NCBI GenBank assembly: GCA_902563105.1
Contig: CACEVU010000003.1
Span: 1-64,000, forward strand
From: an uncultured SAR86 cluster bacterium
GTDB lineage: Bacteria; Pseudomonadota; Gammaproteobacteria; Magnimaribacterales; AG-339-G14
Length of the DNA: 64,000 bases
Reading direction: 5' to 3'
The stretch's first letter is position 1, and each line of letters begins with the position of its first letter. The translations under genes and the position numbers were made by a program. This document shows, one piece after another, positions 31,990 to 41,631 of the stretch. Under the pieces are notes generated by a model. It was not told the DNA's origin and did not search any database. It saw nothing but the letters and a program-made list of their open reading frames with translations.

Positions 31990-32529
31990 TTATTTTTTTG
32001 CAAAAAATTCATCCCTGTAAAAGCGCAACTCGTTGATAGATTCGAAGACATCTGCTCTTGCTCGATGAGCAACCTGTTTAGCCTGTTCCATGGAAACTTC
32101 TGGACGCCATCTTTTCGCTACTTCTTTAAAAGAACTGACATCAATATTACGGTAGTGAAAATACTCCTCCAATTGTGGCATATAGAGCGTTAAGAATTTC
32201 CTATCATGATGGATCGTATTGCCGCAAAGAGGTGATTTATTTTTACCAACGTGCTCTTTAATGAAGTTCAAGGTCCTTATTTCTGCATCTTCTTGTGAAA
32301 TTTCACTTTGTTTTACTTCATCAAGTAATCCAGATTTTGAATGATGGTCTTGATTCCAGTCGTCCATATTATCCAAATATTCATTTGATTGAGAGATGAC
32401 AAGATTTGGCCCTTCAATAACTTCCGTTAAATCTTCATTAGTAATGGCGGTAAATATCTCTATAATCCTTTCCGATTGAGGTTCTAGACCAGTCATCTCT
32501 AAGTCTAGCCAAATTAATTTGTTTTCCAT
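31990..32529 (-). CDS. orn: Oligoribonuclease
   Basis: 3'-5' exoribonuclease that clears 2-5-nt RNAs, including pGpG. 179 residues, DEDDh family. ExoI motif WLDLEMTGL at the N-terminus, ExoIII with HRARADVFESINELRFYR, and LCGNTIHHDRKFL with the middle aspartate region. Divergent from ubiE over 35 bp. TAGATT at 32536-32541 (minus strand) lies 6 nt from the ATG, another possible leaderless promoter. Confidence 0.95.
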   Translation of the reverse strand: MENKLIWLDLEMTGLEPQSERIIEIFTAITNEDLTEVIEGPNLVISQSNEYLDNMDDWNQDHHSKSGLLDEVKQSEISQEDAEIRTLNFIKEHVGKNKSPLCGNTIHHDRKFLTLYMPQLEEYFHYRNIDVSSFKEVAKRWRPEVSMEQAKQVAHRARADVFESINELRFYRDEFFAKK

Positions 32530-32539
32530 GTGAATAATC

Positions 32540-32545
32540 TACAAT
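32540..32545 (+). promoter_or_regulatory. -10 box of the ubiE-tatC operon
   Basis: TACAAT, 5/6 match, 19 nt before the ubiE ATG at 32565. The predicted leader of about 12-13 nt has AGAAAGAA but no true Shine-Dalgarno motif. Confidence 0.45.
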
Positions 32546-32564
32546 ACTACCAGATTAGAAAGAA

Positions 32565-33314
32565 ATGAGTAAAAACGAAAATAACGAAACAAACTTTGGT
32601 TTCAAAAATGTCGATAAGCTTGAAAAACCTAAAATGGTTAAAGATGTTTTCGACTCAGTATCAGAAAACTATGATCTTATGAATGACTTAATGTCTCTAG
32701 GAATACATAGGTTGTGGAAAAGAGGGACCGTAGAATTAACAAATTTAAAACAGGGTGATTCTGTTCTTGATGTTGCAGGGGGAACTGGAGATTTATCTCT
32801 TCTCATGTCTGATATTGTTGGGGAAAATGGCGAAGTTATTCTGAGTGATATTAATGAAAAAATGCTGAAACTTGGTAAAGCAAGAAGCATTGATAAAAAT
32901 AAACTAAATATAAAAACTGCAGTTGCCGATGCTGAAAATCTTCCTTTTAGTGATGAAAGCTTCAATTGTATTACGATCGGCTTTGGCATCAGAAACGTAA
33001 CAAACAAAGAAATAGCTCTGAAAGATTTTCAGAGATGTCTAAAACCTGGCGGAAGATTATTGGTTTTAGAATTTTCAAAACCTGAGATGCCTGTGATTTC
33101 TGATCTATATGACTTTTATTCTTTTAAAATTTTACCAAAACTTGGTAAGTTTTTTGCTCAAGATGAAGATAGTTACAAATATCTTGCTGAATCAATCAGG
33201 ATGCACCCTTCTCAAGAGAAGTTTAAGGAAATGCTTGAATCTGCGAACTTTAAGAAAGTTTCTTATGACACGATGACCGCAGGCATAGTGACTCTCCACA
33301 TTGCAGAAAAGTAA
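32565..33314 (+). CDS. ubiE: Ubiquinone/menaquinone C-methyltransferase
   Basis: C-methylation of demethylmenaquinone and the ubiquinone intermediate. 249 residues. SAM motif I is VLDVAGGTGDLS (about 68-79), followed by DAENLPFSD and FGIRNVTN, the UbiE signature. First of six genes ubiE-ubiB-hisE-tatA-tatB-tatC. ubiJ, normally between ubiE and ubiB, is absent. Confidence 0.95.
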   Translation: MSKNENNETNFGFKNVDKLEKPKMVKDVFDSVSENYDLMNDLMSLGIHRLWKRGTVELTNLKQGDSVLDVAGGTGDLSLLMSDIVGENGEVILSDINEKMLKLGKARSIDKNKLNIKTAVADAENLPFSDESFNCITIGFGIRNVTNKEIALKDFQRCLKPGGRLLVLEFSKPEMPVISDLYDFYSFKILPKLGKFFAQDEDSYKYLAESIRMHPSQEKFKEMLESANFKKVSYDTMTAGIVTLHIAEK

Positions 33315-33315
33315 A

Positions 33316-34851
33316 ATGGCTATATTCAGTCTTATTCGAATTGCCTTTATTTTTTTTAAACATAGGTTGGATGAATTATTTGATCCTTTTGCAAATAAAC
33401 TATTGTTGTTTATCTTATTTTTCTTTCCAAAAATCTTTTTTAGAAAAAGAAAAAATTTAGAGCATCGCCTCAGCGATGCCTTGGAGGAAATGGGTCCGCT
33501 CTTTATCAAATTTGGTCAGCTCTTATCAACCAGACCGGATCTTGTTGGTAATCAGCAAGCAGAAGTATTAAAAAGATTTCAAAACAATCTAAAACCTTTT
33601 CCATCAAAAGAAGCTATCAAAATTGTTGAGCAAGAATTAAAAACTCCAATAAGTGAAATTTTCGATTCTTTTAGTGAAGAGCCACTTGCGGCAGCTTCTA
33701 TTGCTCAAGTGCACGAAGCAATTTTAAAAAATGGTGAAACGGTAGTTGTAAAAATTGTTCGGCCCGGATTGGCTAAAAGAATTTCTACAGATGTTAACTC
33801 AATAAAATTTTTAGGTGGGGTAGCAGAATTAATTCTCTCTGATGCTCGAAGATTGAAGTTGATGGATTTGATAAGAGAATATGAATTGATTATTACTGCC
33901 GAAACCGATCTAAAAAAAGAAGCAGCGAATGCCATCCAAACAAAAAACTTTTTCAAAGGAAATTCTCTTTTATATATTCCAAAGGTTTATGAAGATTTCT
34001 CTTCAACAAAAGTCATGACAATGGAAAAAATTTCAGGAATACCCGTTACGGACATGGAAGTATTAAAAAAAGAAAATATTAATTTAAAAGCCCTTGCTGA
34101 AACAGGCGTTAAGATTTTCTTTAAACAACTTTTTGACGATAATTTTTTCCATGCCGATATGCATCCAGGAAATATTTTTGTTAATAATGCAAATCCTGAA
34201 AACCCTACCTATGTTGCTGTAGATTATGCAATTTGTGGTTCCCTTACTGAGAAAGAGCAGCTCATCATCGGCAAGATGCTTTCAGAAATGTTCAATAAAA
34301 ATTATTCAGGAGTTGCTAGGACAATGGTAAACGCCGGTTGGGTTGGCGAAGATACAAGAGAGGTAGAGCTAGAAGTTGTAATTAGAACAGTTTTGGATCC
34401 AATTTTTGAAAAACCCTTCGATGAAATTAAATTTGGTGAGATGTTGCTCTATTTATTCGATGCTACTAGAAAATTTGATTTATCCCTTCCAACTTCATTG
34501 TTATTGCTGAACAAAACTTTGATCAACATTGAGGGGTTAGGGAGACAAATTTATCCAGAATTGGATTTATGGACAACAGCTAAACCTTTTATTCAGTCTT
34601 GGGTTGCAAAAAAATACAGTCCCAAAGCAATGTTTGAAAGATTTAAAAATGATTCTTTTGCTTTGGCAGAAAAAGCTTATGAACTTCCTGAAAAAATTGA
34701 AATCATATTAGATAACTTGTCTAGGTTAGAAGAATACAACTCAGAAATAAGAAACTTAAAAAAAGAGATCAAGCAATCAAAAAACAATAATAAATTTATA
34801 TACATGGGGATTGCTGCTTTTCTTTTAATTGCCATAATAGTCAGCCAATGA
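33316..34851 (+). CDS. ubiB: Atypical kinase/ATPase for ubiquinone synthesis
   Basis: UbiB/ABC1-family ATPase supporting the ubiquinone biosynthesis complex. The frame opens at 33301; I choose the ATG at 33316 (MAIFSLIRIAF, 511 residues), just past the ubiE stop. The family KxGQ motif is in FIKFGQLLSTRPDL; ATP-site residues lie in AAASIAQVHEA and FHADMHPGNIFVN. The C-terminus carries a hydrophobic helix (FIYMGIAAFLLIAIIV), a likely membrane anchor. hisE overlaps its stop by 4 bp (ATGA). Confidence 0.93.
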   Translation: MAIFSLIRIAFIFFKHRLDELFDPFANKLLLFILFFFPKIFFRKRKNLEHRLSDALEEMGPLFIKFGQLLSTRPDLVGNQQAEVLKRFQNNLKPFPSKEAIKIVEQELKTPISEIFDSFSEEPLAAASIAQVHEAILKNGETVVVKIVRPGLAKRISTDVNSIKFLGGVAELILSDARRLKLMDLIREYELIITAETDLKKEAANAIQTKNFFKGNSLLYIPKVYEDFSSTKVMTMEKISGIPVTDMEVLKKENINLKALAETGVKIFFKQLFDDNFFHADMHPGNIFVNNANPENPTYVAVDYAICGSLTEKEQLIIGKMLSEMFNKNYSGVARTMVNAGWVGEDTREVELEVVIRTVLDPIFEKPFDEIKFGEMLLYLFDATRKFDLSLPTSLLLLNKTLINIEGLGRQIYPELDLWTTAKPFIQSWVAKKYSPKAMFERFKNDSFALAEKAYELPEKIEIILDNLSRLEEYNSEIRNLKKEIKQSKNNNKFIYMGIAAFLLIAIIVSQ

Positions 34852-35168
34852 AAAACATCATAGAGAGATTGAGTATTCTGCTGAAGGAGCGCAAAAATGC
34901 CGATCCTACTTCGTCTTATGTAGCGAGTTTATATGCCAAAGGAAATAAAAAAATTATCGAGAAAATAGCTGAAGAGACTGATGAACTTATTGCCGAAATA
35001 AGAGAAGATCTAGAAAAGAATAGCGTTATACATGAAGCAGCAGATTTATGGTTTCACGTCATGGTATTATTGACAAATAACGGAATCGATCCGATTGAAG
35101 TTTTAAAAGAACTTGAAAACAGAGAGGGTCTCTCTGGAATAGAAGAAAAAAAAGGAAGGAAAAAGTAA
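34848..35168 (+). CDS. hisE: Phosphoribosyl-ATP pyrophosphatase
   Basis: Hydrolyses phosphoribosyl-ATP in histidine synthesis. 106 residues, all-alpha MazG-like fold, with KIAEETDELIAEI and HEAADLWFHVMVLL, the metal-binding acidic helices. In pseudomonads hisI-hisE sit between ubiB and tatA; here hisI is missing. The ATG overlaps the ubiB stop and the TAA abuts the tatA ATG. No other his gene is in the window. Confidence 0.92.
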   Translation: MKNIIERLSILLKERKNADPTSSYVASLYAKGNKKIIEKIAEETDELIAEIREDLEKNSVIHEAADLWFHVMVLLTNNGIDPIEVLKELENREGLSGIEEKKGRKK

Positions 35169-35345
35169 ATGGGTTTTGGTGGAATAAGTATTTGGCAATT
35201 GCTAATCATTCTTGCAATAATTGTTTTGATCTTCGGTACCAAGAGAATTAGAAATCTCGGCGGAGACTTAGGTTCTTTTGTTAAAGGATTTAAAAAGGCT
35301 GTCAAAGAAGAAGATAAAAATTTAGACGAAAAAAAAGAAGACTAA
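35169..35345 (+). CDS. tatA: Twin-arginine translocase subunit TatA
   Basis: Forms the protein-conducting part of the Tat pathway. 58 residues. A short N-terminal region, one membrane helix (about 8-22; [14 protein letters not shown]), [14 protein letters not shown] with the hinge and amphipathic helix, then a charged tail. It directly follows the hisE stop and ends against the tatB ATG (TAAATG), so all three genes are packed without spacers. Confidence 0.95.
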   Translation: MGFGGISIWQLLIILAIIVLIFGTKRIRNLGGDLGSFVKGFKKAVKEEDKNLDEKKED

Positions 35346-35552
35346 ATGTTTGATATAGGATTCTTTGAAATCTTATTGATAGGAGTCATTGCTTTACTTA
35401 TTTTAGGCCCTAAAAGATTGCCTGGATTTCTCACTAAATTAGAAGAGTATGTGAAGTTAATTCGTTCAAAGAGTTCTTCAATCTCACAAGAGATAAAACA
35501 AGAAATATATTCGGAAGACTACAAAAATAATAAAGAAAACAAGGATGACTGA
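35346..35552 (+). CDS. tatB: Twin-arginine translocase subunit TatB (short form)
   Basis: Tat receptor component. 68 residues, much shorter than the E. coli protein (about 170). The start MFDIGFFEILLIGVIALLIL contains Glu8 in the membrane helix, as in TatB, followed by GPKRLPGFLTKLEEYVKLIRS. The glutamate in the helix and its place between tatA and tatC decide TatB over a second TatA. It overlaps tatC by 8 bp. Confidence 0.93.
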   Translation: MFDIGFFEILLIGVIALLILGPKRLPGFLTKLEEYVKLIRSKSSSISQEIKQEIYSEDYKNNKENKDD

Positions 35553-36255
35553 GAAAAGTTATCTTGAACATTTAAACTCCCTTCGAAATGTTCTTTTAAG
35601 AAGCCTTGCAGCAATTGCTTTAATCTTTTTTATTTTGGTATTTTTTAGAAATGAAATTTTTCTCATTTTTGCTAATCCTTTAACTGAAATCTTACCTGCT
35701 AATTCTTCAATGATTGCTACTGGTGTAGTGTCGCCTTTTTTGACTCCTTTAAGGCTTACTTTCTATGTTGCAACATTTGTAGCTATTCCGTATTTACTTT
35801 TTGAATTATGGAACTTCATTGCTCCGGGATTGTACAAAGATGAAAAGATCGGTTTTTTTGCAGTTTTGTTTTCCAGTATTGTTTTATTCCTTGCAGGAAT
35901 TTGTTTTGCTTTTTTTATAATTTTTCCACTGATTTTCAATTTTTTTGTTCAAGCCTCGCCTTCAGAAGTTTTGGTGATGACCGATATAAATGAGTACATA
36001 GATTTTGTTGTCAGAATTCTTTTTGTCTTTGGCTTCGCATTTGAGGTGCCAATTGTTTTGATGCTGATGATTTGGTCAGGAGTGACAAATGCTCAGCAAC
36101 TATCTCGTGCCAGGCCCTACGTGATCATAGGATGTTTTGTTGCGGGAATGTTTCTTACCCCTCCTGACATTTTTTCGCAGACTCTTTTGGCTCTTCCTGT
36201 CTGGGTGTTATATGAAATAGGGCTTTTAGCCAGTAAATTTTTTATAAAAAAATAA
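35545..36255 (+). CDS. tatC: Twin-arginine translocase subunit TatC
   Basis: Six-helix receptor that binds twin-arginine signal peptides. 236 residues. N-terminal SYLEHLNSLRNVLLRS with the conserved LxxLR-type cytoplasmic motif, P-loop region ELWNFIAPGLYKDEK, and FGFAFEVPI in the later helices. Last gene of the ubiE operon; its stop is 3 bp from the convergent aldolase stop, with no terminator visible. Confidence 0.95.
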   Translation: MTEKSYLEHLNSLRNVLLRSLAAIALIFFILVFFRNEIFLIFANPLTEILPANSSMIATGVVSPFLTPLRLTFYVATFVAIPYLLFELWNFIAPGLYKDEKIGFFAVLFSSIVLFLAGICFAFFIIFPLIFNFFVQASPSEVLVMTDINEYIDFVVRILFVFGFAFEVPIVLMLMIWSGVTNAQQLSRARPYVIIGCFVAGMFLTPPDIFSQTLLALPVWVLYEIGLLASKFFIKK

Positions 36256-36258
36256 ATA

Positions 36259-37266
36259 TTATCCTTCAAAATTTTCTGACCACTCTCCTTTTGCTGCCAA
36301 CATATTCATTTTAGCTCTGTGACTGAAGGCCTCTTGCGCGGCTTGCTCATTATTTTGCTTACCGCTCCAGGTTTTGAGAGCAGCTTGTTGCAAAGCACGG
36401 CCATAAGAAAAACTAAGCTTCCATGGATTTCCGCCAATTTTATTCATTGCATCTAGATGAGCAGTAGCGTCGATATCAGATTGTCCTCCAGAAAGAAATG
36501 TAATTCCTGGTAAATTACTAGGCACATTTTCTAATAAGCAATTGAGAGTTATTTCTGCTACTTGTTGGATTCCTGCTTGCTTAGGACATTCATTTCCTGA
36601 AACTACCATATTGGGTTTCAAGATGGTTCCTTCCACCAAAACGCTTTTCTCTGCCAAAGATTCAAATAGAGTACTCAAACATTTTTTTGTTGCGTCTTCG
36701 CAAGATTCTATGGAATGACCGCCATCCATCAAAACTTCAGGCTCAACAATTGGAACCATATTGTTTTCCTGAACTATTTTTGCATATTCGGCAAGAGCAT
36801 CCATGTTTGCTTTGATGGCCTCCTGAGAAGGTAAACCGTCAGCAATTTTTATAACTGCACGCCATTTAGTAAATTTAGCACCAAGATCAAAATACTCTGC
36901 ACATCTCTCATTAAGACCATCTAAGCCTCCAGTAATATTTTCTTCAGGAGAAGAATCAAGTGGGCTAATTCCCTTGTCTACTTTAATACCTGGCAATGCG
37001 CCTTGTTCGGAAATTATATCTTTTAAGGGAGTACCATCTTTTGCGTCTTGTCTCAAAGTCTCATCAAATAAAATAACTCCGCCAATATTATTTTTCATTC
37101 CATCAGCTCGAAAAAGCATCTCACGATAATCTCTTCTGGAGTCTTCGGTGGACTCGGCATTTATTGTTGCAAATCTTTTCCCGATTGTAGGGGTACTCTC
37201 ATCAGCAGCTAATATACCCTTCCCATCAGAAACAATATAATTTGCAATTTCTTCCAGTGATTTCAT
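36259..37266 (-). CDS. Fructose-bisphosphate aldolase, class I
   Basis: Cleaves or forms fructose 1,6-bisphosphate through a Schiff base. 335 residues. The Schiff-base lysine is Lys217 in EGTILKPNMV; ADESTPTIGKRF and TFLSGGQSD are class I motifs shared with animal and plant aldolases. No zinc-ligand motif of class II is present. Third gene of tkt-pgk-fba, 4 nt after pgk. Class I is less common than class II in gammaproteobacteria. Confidence 0.95.
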   Translation of the reverse strand: MKSLEEIANYIVSDGKGILAADESTPTIGKRFATINAESTEDSRRDYREMLFRADGMKNNIGGVILFDETLRQDAKDGTPLKDIISEQGALPGIKVDKGISPLDSSPEENITGGLDGLNERCAEYFDLGAKFTKWRAVIKIADGLPSQEAIKANMDALAEYAKIVQENNMVPIVEPEVLMDGGHSIESCEDATKKCLSTLFESLAEKSVLVEGTILKPNMVVSGNECPKQAGIQQVAEITLNCLLENVPSNLPGITFLSGGQSDIDATAHLDAMNKIGGNPWKLSFSYGRALQQAALKTWSGKQNNEQAAQEAFSHRAKMNMLAAKGEWSENFEG

Positions 37267-37270
37267 ATGT

Positions 37271-38431
37271 CTATCCTTTATTTTTATTTATTATCTTATC
37301 TATACAAGGTAAGGAATTATTTTCTATATATTCTAAGAAAGCTCCTCCCGCAGTGGAAGCATAATCTACAGAATCCATTAAATTAATATTTGCGAAAGAG
37401 GTTATGGTCTCACCTCCTCCAATAATGCTGTAAGCTTCTGATTCAGACATAATTTTTGCCACCTCAGAAGTCCCTTTAGAAAATCTAGAATCCTCAAACT
37501 TACCTAAGGGGCCGTTCCAAAAAATGGTTTTAGCTGAAGCTATGTGTTTTTGAAAATACTCTAAAGATTTTTTACCTATATCACAGATAGCTTCATGACT
37601 AGCTACATCATCAATATGCTTTTCCAAAACGGAATCGTTAGACGTGTCTAAAACTACGACATTTTCTGGTAAAACGATCTTCTCGTTGCCGACTAATTTT
37701 TCTGCAACATCTAAGTAATCTGCTTCAAATAATGATTGTCCGATGTTTTTTCCCATGGCCATATAACAGGTATTTGCCAGAGCGCCGCCTATGATTAATT
37801 TATCAGCGTAAGAAGTTAGCGAATCAATGACATTAATTTTGGTTGAGATCTTTGATCCGCCAATAATCCCAATCAAAGGTTTTTTTGGATTCACCAAAAT
37901 CTTTTTCAAAGCCTCAAGTTCATCTTCAACCAAAAAACCAACGCCTGCTTCAGCTACTGAGTCAATTACTCCAAAGGTAGATGCTTGCTTACGATGTGCT
38001 GTCCCAAAAGCATCCATGATATAAACATCTCCATAATTACCCAATGCTTTAGCAAGACTTCCAGAGTTTTCTTTTTCTCCGTGAAAAAATCTTATGTTTT
38101 CCAACATGATAATTTTTTTGTCTTGCTCTAGACCTTTTAAGGTATCAGCTATTGGAACAGAAATATCTAATAACTGAGAAAGTCTTTTTGCAATAGGTTT
38201 AATCGAAAATTCTGACTGAACTTCGCCAGATTCTTCAGGCCTTCCTCGATGCGTTATGATCCTGAGAGATTTTGCTTTTTCCAATAAGTATTTAATGGTC
38301 GGTAAAGCTCTGATCATTCTTTCGTCATTCAGAACTTCTTCGTCTCTAATTGGAATGTTGAAATCTACTCTCAGAAGAACTCTTTTTCCTTCAAAATCAA
38401 AAGAGGATAGTTTAGAATTTGTTAAATCCAC
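37271..38431 (-). CDS. pgk: Phosphoglycerate kinase
   Basis: Makes ATP from 1,3-bisphosphoglycerate. 386 residues, normal bacterial length. N-domain RVDFNIPI, the substrate motif HRGRPEES, and the nucleotide site GGSKISTKI and FWNGPLGKFE, then GGGETIT near the C-terminus. It directly follows tkt with no spacer. gapA, which usually sits between tkt and pgk, is absent here. Confidence 0.96.
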   Translation of the reverse strand: MDLTNSKLSSFDFEGKRVLLRVDFNIPIRDEEVLNDERMIRALPTIKYLLEKAKSLRIITHRGRPEESGEVQSEFSIKPIAKRLSQLLDISVPIADTLKGLEQDKKIIMLENIRFFHGEKENSGSLAKALGNYGDVYIMDAFGTAHRKQASTFGVIDSVAEAGVGFLVEDELEALKKILVNPKKPLIGIIGGSKISTKINVIDSLTSYADKLIIGGALANTCYMAMGKNIGQSLFEADYLDVAEKLVGNEKIVLPENVVVLDTSNDSVLEKHIDDVASHEAICDIGKKSLEYFQKHIASAKTIFWNGPLGKFEDSRFSKGTSEVAKIMSESEAYSIIGGGETITSFANINLMDSVDYASTAGGAFLEYIENNSLPCIDKIINKNKG

Positions 38432-40405
38432 TTAAATTGTTTTATTAATTTGCTTGATTATGTTTTCAACTGTAAAACCAAAGTGGTTCATCAAATCATC
38501 TATTGGAGCTGATTCGCCAAATTTGTCGATACCGACTACTTGATCATCTCCTTCACAATACTTCTTCCAAAAATCGCTTTGCCCTGCTTCTATGAAAATT
38601 TTTGGTAAGTCGCCCAAAGTTTCTCTTTGATATTCGGGTGATTGTTCATCAAATATTTCAGTGCATGGCATTGAGACAACTCTTGATGAAATTTTTTGTT
38701 CATTAAGTTGATCTTGAACTTTCATGGCCAAGCCCACTTCTGAGCCTGAAGCAACCAAAGTTATTTTAGGATTTTGGGCTGATGCAAGTTCATATCCGCC
38801 CAGAAAAATTGAGTCGTGTGTTTCTCTTTTCTGAGCATCCAATGATTGTCTGGATAATATCAATGCAGAAGGTGCAGCTTTTGACTCCAAAGCAAATTTC
38901 CATGCGCAAGCAGTTTCTACCCCATCGCAAGGTCGCCAAGTGTAAATTCCAGGTGTAATTCTCAGCATTGAAATATGTTCTACAGGTTGATGAGTTGGGC
39001 CATCTTCACCGACCCCAATAGAGTCATGGGTATAGACATAAATCACAGGCAATTTCATTAAGGCCGACATCCTGACGGCATTTCTAGCGTAATCCAAAAA
39101 GGTAAGAAAAGTTCCTGCGTAAGGTCTAATGCCGCCATGTAAGATCATGCCATTCATGATTGCCGACATGCCAAATTCTCGAACGCCATAATTTAAGTAA
39201 TTACCTGAACCATCTTCAGCAAGATGAGAGGTTCCCTTCCATTCGGTATTGTTTGAAGGAGAAAGATCTGCTGATCCACCTATCAGCTCTGGCATTATTG
39301 GACCAATAGCATCCAAGCACATACCAGAACACTTTCTACTGGCATAAGAATTTTCATCTTTAGAAAAATTTTTGATTAGATTTTCGATGGTAGACTCAAA
39401 GTTACTAGGCAAGCTTCCAATAATTAATCTATGCAGCTCTTTGGAATCTTCAGGATAGTTTTTTTCAAAATCAGAAAGAATCTCTTGCCATTTTTCTTCA
39501 CTTTCTTGTCCTTGTTTTTTGTGATCCCAGACGTCGTAAATTTCTTCAGGAATTTCAAAAGGCTCATGCTGCCATTGAATGTTTTCTCTGGTGAGTTTAA
39601 TTTCTTCTTCGCCGAGGGCTGCACCATGAGCATCTGCTGAACCTGATTTATTGGGAGATCCTTTCCCAATTTCTGTTTTACAACAAATTAGTGTTGGAAG
39701 ATTGGATGATTTTGCATCTCCCAAAGCTTTATCGATACTTTTAAAATCATGCCCATCAACGTCTGCTATAACGTTCCAACCGTAACTTTTGAATCTTTCT
39801 GGAGTATTGTCTGTAAACCAACCTTCAACTTTGCCGTCAATGCTGATTTTATTGTCATCATATAAAACAATTAGTTTATTGAGTTTATGAGTACCAGCTA
39901 AAGAACAAACTTCGTGAGAAATACCTTCCATCAAACAACCATCACCGCAAAAAACATAAGTGTAATGGTCAATTACTGGAAAATCTTTTTTGTTGAATCT
40001 CTTTGCAAGAATTTTTTCTGCCATTGCCATTCCAACTGCGTTCGCTATACCTTGTCCAAGGGGACCGGTCGTAGTTTCTACTCCAGGAGTCACGTCACAT
40101 TCCGGATGTCCGGGTGTTTTTGAACCTAGTTGACGGAAATTTTTCAATTCATCGATAGAAAGGTCATAGCCTGTCAAATGAAGAAGTGAATAAAGAAGCA
40201 TGGAACCATGTCCGTTGGATAAAACAAACCTATCTCTGTCAAACCAATCGGGATTTGAGGGGTTATATTTAAGATGTTTGGTCCACAAAACTTGTGCGAT
40301 GTCTGCCATTCCCATGGGCATGCCAGGATGACCGCATCCTGCTCTCTGAACTGCATCCATAGATAGAGCTCTTATAGCATTGGCTAGGTTTTGTTGATCA
40401 GTCAT
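38432..40405 (-). CDS. tkt: Transketolase
   Basis: TPP enzyme moving two-carbon units in the pentose phosphate pathway. 657 residues. N-terminal [15 protein letters not shown], the TPP-binding [16 protein letters not shown], and [18 protein letters not shown] in the pyrimidine domain. First gene of tkt-pgk-fba. Upstream a TTGAAA box and TCTAAT (16-bp spacer) lie very near the ATG, so the leader would be at most a few nt. Confidence 0.96.
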   Translation of the reverse strand: MTDQQNLANAIRALSMDAVQRAGCGHPGMPMGMADIAQVLWTKHLKYNPSNPDWFDRDRFVLSNGHGSMLLYSLLHLTGYDLSIDELKNFRQLGSKTPGHPECDVTPGVETTTGPLGQGIANAVGMAMAEKILAKRFNKKDFPVIDHYTYVFCGDGCLMEGISHEVCSLAGTHKLNKLIVLYDDNKISIDGKVEGWFTDNTPERFKSYGWNVIADVDGHDFKSIDKALGDAKSSNLPTLICCKTEIGKGSPNKSGSADAHGAALGEEEIKLTRENIQWQHEPFEIPEEIYDVWDHKKQGQESEEKWQEILSDFEKNYPEDSKELHRLIIGSLPSNFESTIENLIKNFSKDENSYASRKCSGMCLDAIGPIMPELIGGSADLSPSNNTEWKGTSHLAEDGSGNYLNYGVREFGMSAIMNGMILHGGIRPYAGTFLTFLDYARNAVRMSALMKLPVIYVYTHDSIGVGEDGPTHQPVEHISMLRITPGIYTWRPCDGVETACAWKFALESKAAPSALILSRQSLDAQKRETHDSIFLGGYELASAQNPKITLVASGSEVGLAMKVQDQLNEQKISSRVVSMPCTEIFDEQSPEYQRETLGDLPKIFIEAGQSDFWKKYCEGDDQVVGIDKFGESAPIDDLMNHFGFTVENIIKQINKTI

Positions 40406-40464
40406 GAAATTAGAATGTTATTTTCTACTATTTCAAGGTCAGTTCATAGTAGAATTGCTGACTT

Positions 40465-40470
40465 TATTAT
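40465..40470 (+). promoter_or_regulatory. -10 box of the metK operon
   Basis: TATTAT is 4 nt before the metK ATG at 40475, with TTCATA (4/6) 16 bp upstream. A start site at or inside the start codon is predicted. It drives a nine-gene plus-strand run ending at 48791. Confidence 0.45.
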
Positions 40471-40474
40471 TGTC

Positions 40475-41629
40475 ATGTCTGAGTACAAAACTTTCACGTC
40501 TGAATCTGTTTCTGAAGGTCACCCTGATAAAATGTGTGATCAAATATCCGATGCAATTTTGGATGCTTACCTAAAAGAGGATCCAAATGCCAGAGTAGCT
40601 TGTGAAACTTTGGTTAAAACGGATTTGGTAGTGATTGCAGGAGAAATAACCTCCTCCGCTCAACCTAACTTAGAAAAAGTTATTCGAGAAGTAATAAATG
40701 AAATTGGCTATGACAATGATGACTTAGGATTCAATGGCAATAAAGTCGAAATAGTTAATGCCGTTGGACAACAGTCAGTTGATATCGCTGCCGGAGTAGA
40801 TGAAGGTTCAGGAACTGATTTGGATCAAGGCGCCGGTGACCAAGGTTTAATGTTTGGGTACGCGACTAATGAAACTGATGTTCTGATGCCCGCACCAATT
40901 CACTATTCCCATCTACTAGTTAAAAAGCAGTCTGAAGTAAGAAAAAATGGAAAATTGAATTGGCTTAGACCGGATGCAAAAAGTCAGTTAAGTTTTTTAT
41001 ACGATGATCAAGGGAATCCATCGAGTGTTTCGGCAATTGTCTTATCAACGCAGCATGATCCAGAAATAGATGCAGAAACCATTGAAGAGGGAGTTATGGA
41101 AGAAATTATTAAACCAGTCATTCCAGATGCTTGGCTTAATGATGAAACAAAAATTTATATAAATCCAACAGGAAGCTTCGTAATTGGAGGTCCTGTCGGA
41201 GATTGTGGATTAACGGGAAGAAAAATAATTGTGGACACTTACGGTGGCATGGCTCGACATGGTGGAGGTGCTTTTTCTGGCAAAGATCCCTCCAAAGTTG
41301 ATCGATCTGCCGCTTATGCTGGAAGATATGTGGCTAAAAATATTGTTGCCGCAGGTCTTGCAGATAAATGTGAGATTCAGGTTTCTTATGCCATTGGAGT
41401 AGCTGAACCGACTTCCATCAGTATCAACACATTCGATACAAATAAGACTGAAGAGGCAAAAATTGTTGAGTTAGTTGAAAAGAATTTTGAACTAAAGCCC
41501 AAAAAACTTATCGAAATGTTAGATCTTAAAAAGCCTATCTATCAATTGACTGCTTCATATGGTCATTTTGGAAGAGAAGAAGAAAGTTTTTCTTGGGAAT
41601 CAACTGATAAAATAGAACAACTAAAATAA
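40475..41629 (+). CDS. metK: S-adenosylmethionine synthetase
   Basis: Makes SAM from methionine and ATP. The frame opens at 40391, overlapping tkt; I start at ATG 40475 ([11 protein letters not shown], 384 residues, equal to E. coli MetK). [16 protein letters not shown] and [12 protein letters not shown] are the two signatures; [19 protein letters not shown] follows. First gene of metK-ahcY-argH-lptM-lysA-dapF-DUF484-xerC-yigB. Confidence 0.97.
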   Translation: MSEYKTFTSESVSEGHPDKMCDQISDAILDAYLKEDPNARVACETLVKTDLVVIAGEITSSAQPNLEKVIREVINEIGYDNDDLGFNGNKVEIVNAVGQQSVDIAAGVDEGSGTDLDQGAGDQGLMFGYATNETDVLMPAPIHYSHLLVKKQSEVRKNGKLNWLRPDAKSQLSFLYDDQGNPSSVSAIVLSTQHDPEIDAETIEEGVMEEIIKPVIPDAWLNDETKIYINPTGSFVIGGPVGDCGLTGRKIIVDTYGGMARHGGGAFSGKDPSKVDRSAAYAGRYVAKNIVAAGLADKCEIQVSYAIGVAEPTSISINTFDTNKTEEAKIVELVEKNFELKPKKLIEMLDLKKPIYQLTASYGHFGREEESFSWESTDKIEQLK

Positions 41630-41631
41630 TT

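Noticed and set aside
40391-40474. 28-residue N-terminal extension of MetK
   Set aside because: It would overlap tkt, contains the promoter, and the ATG at 40475 gives exactly the E. coli length.
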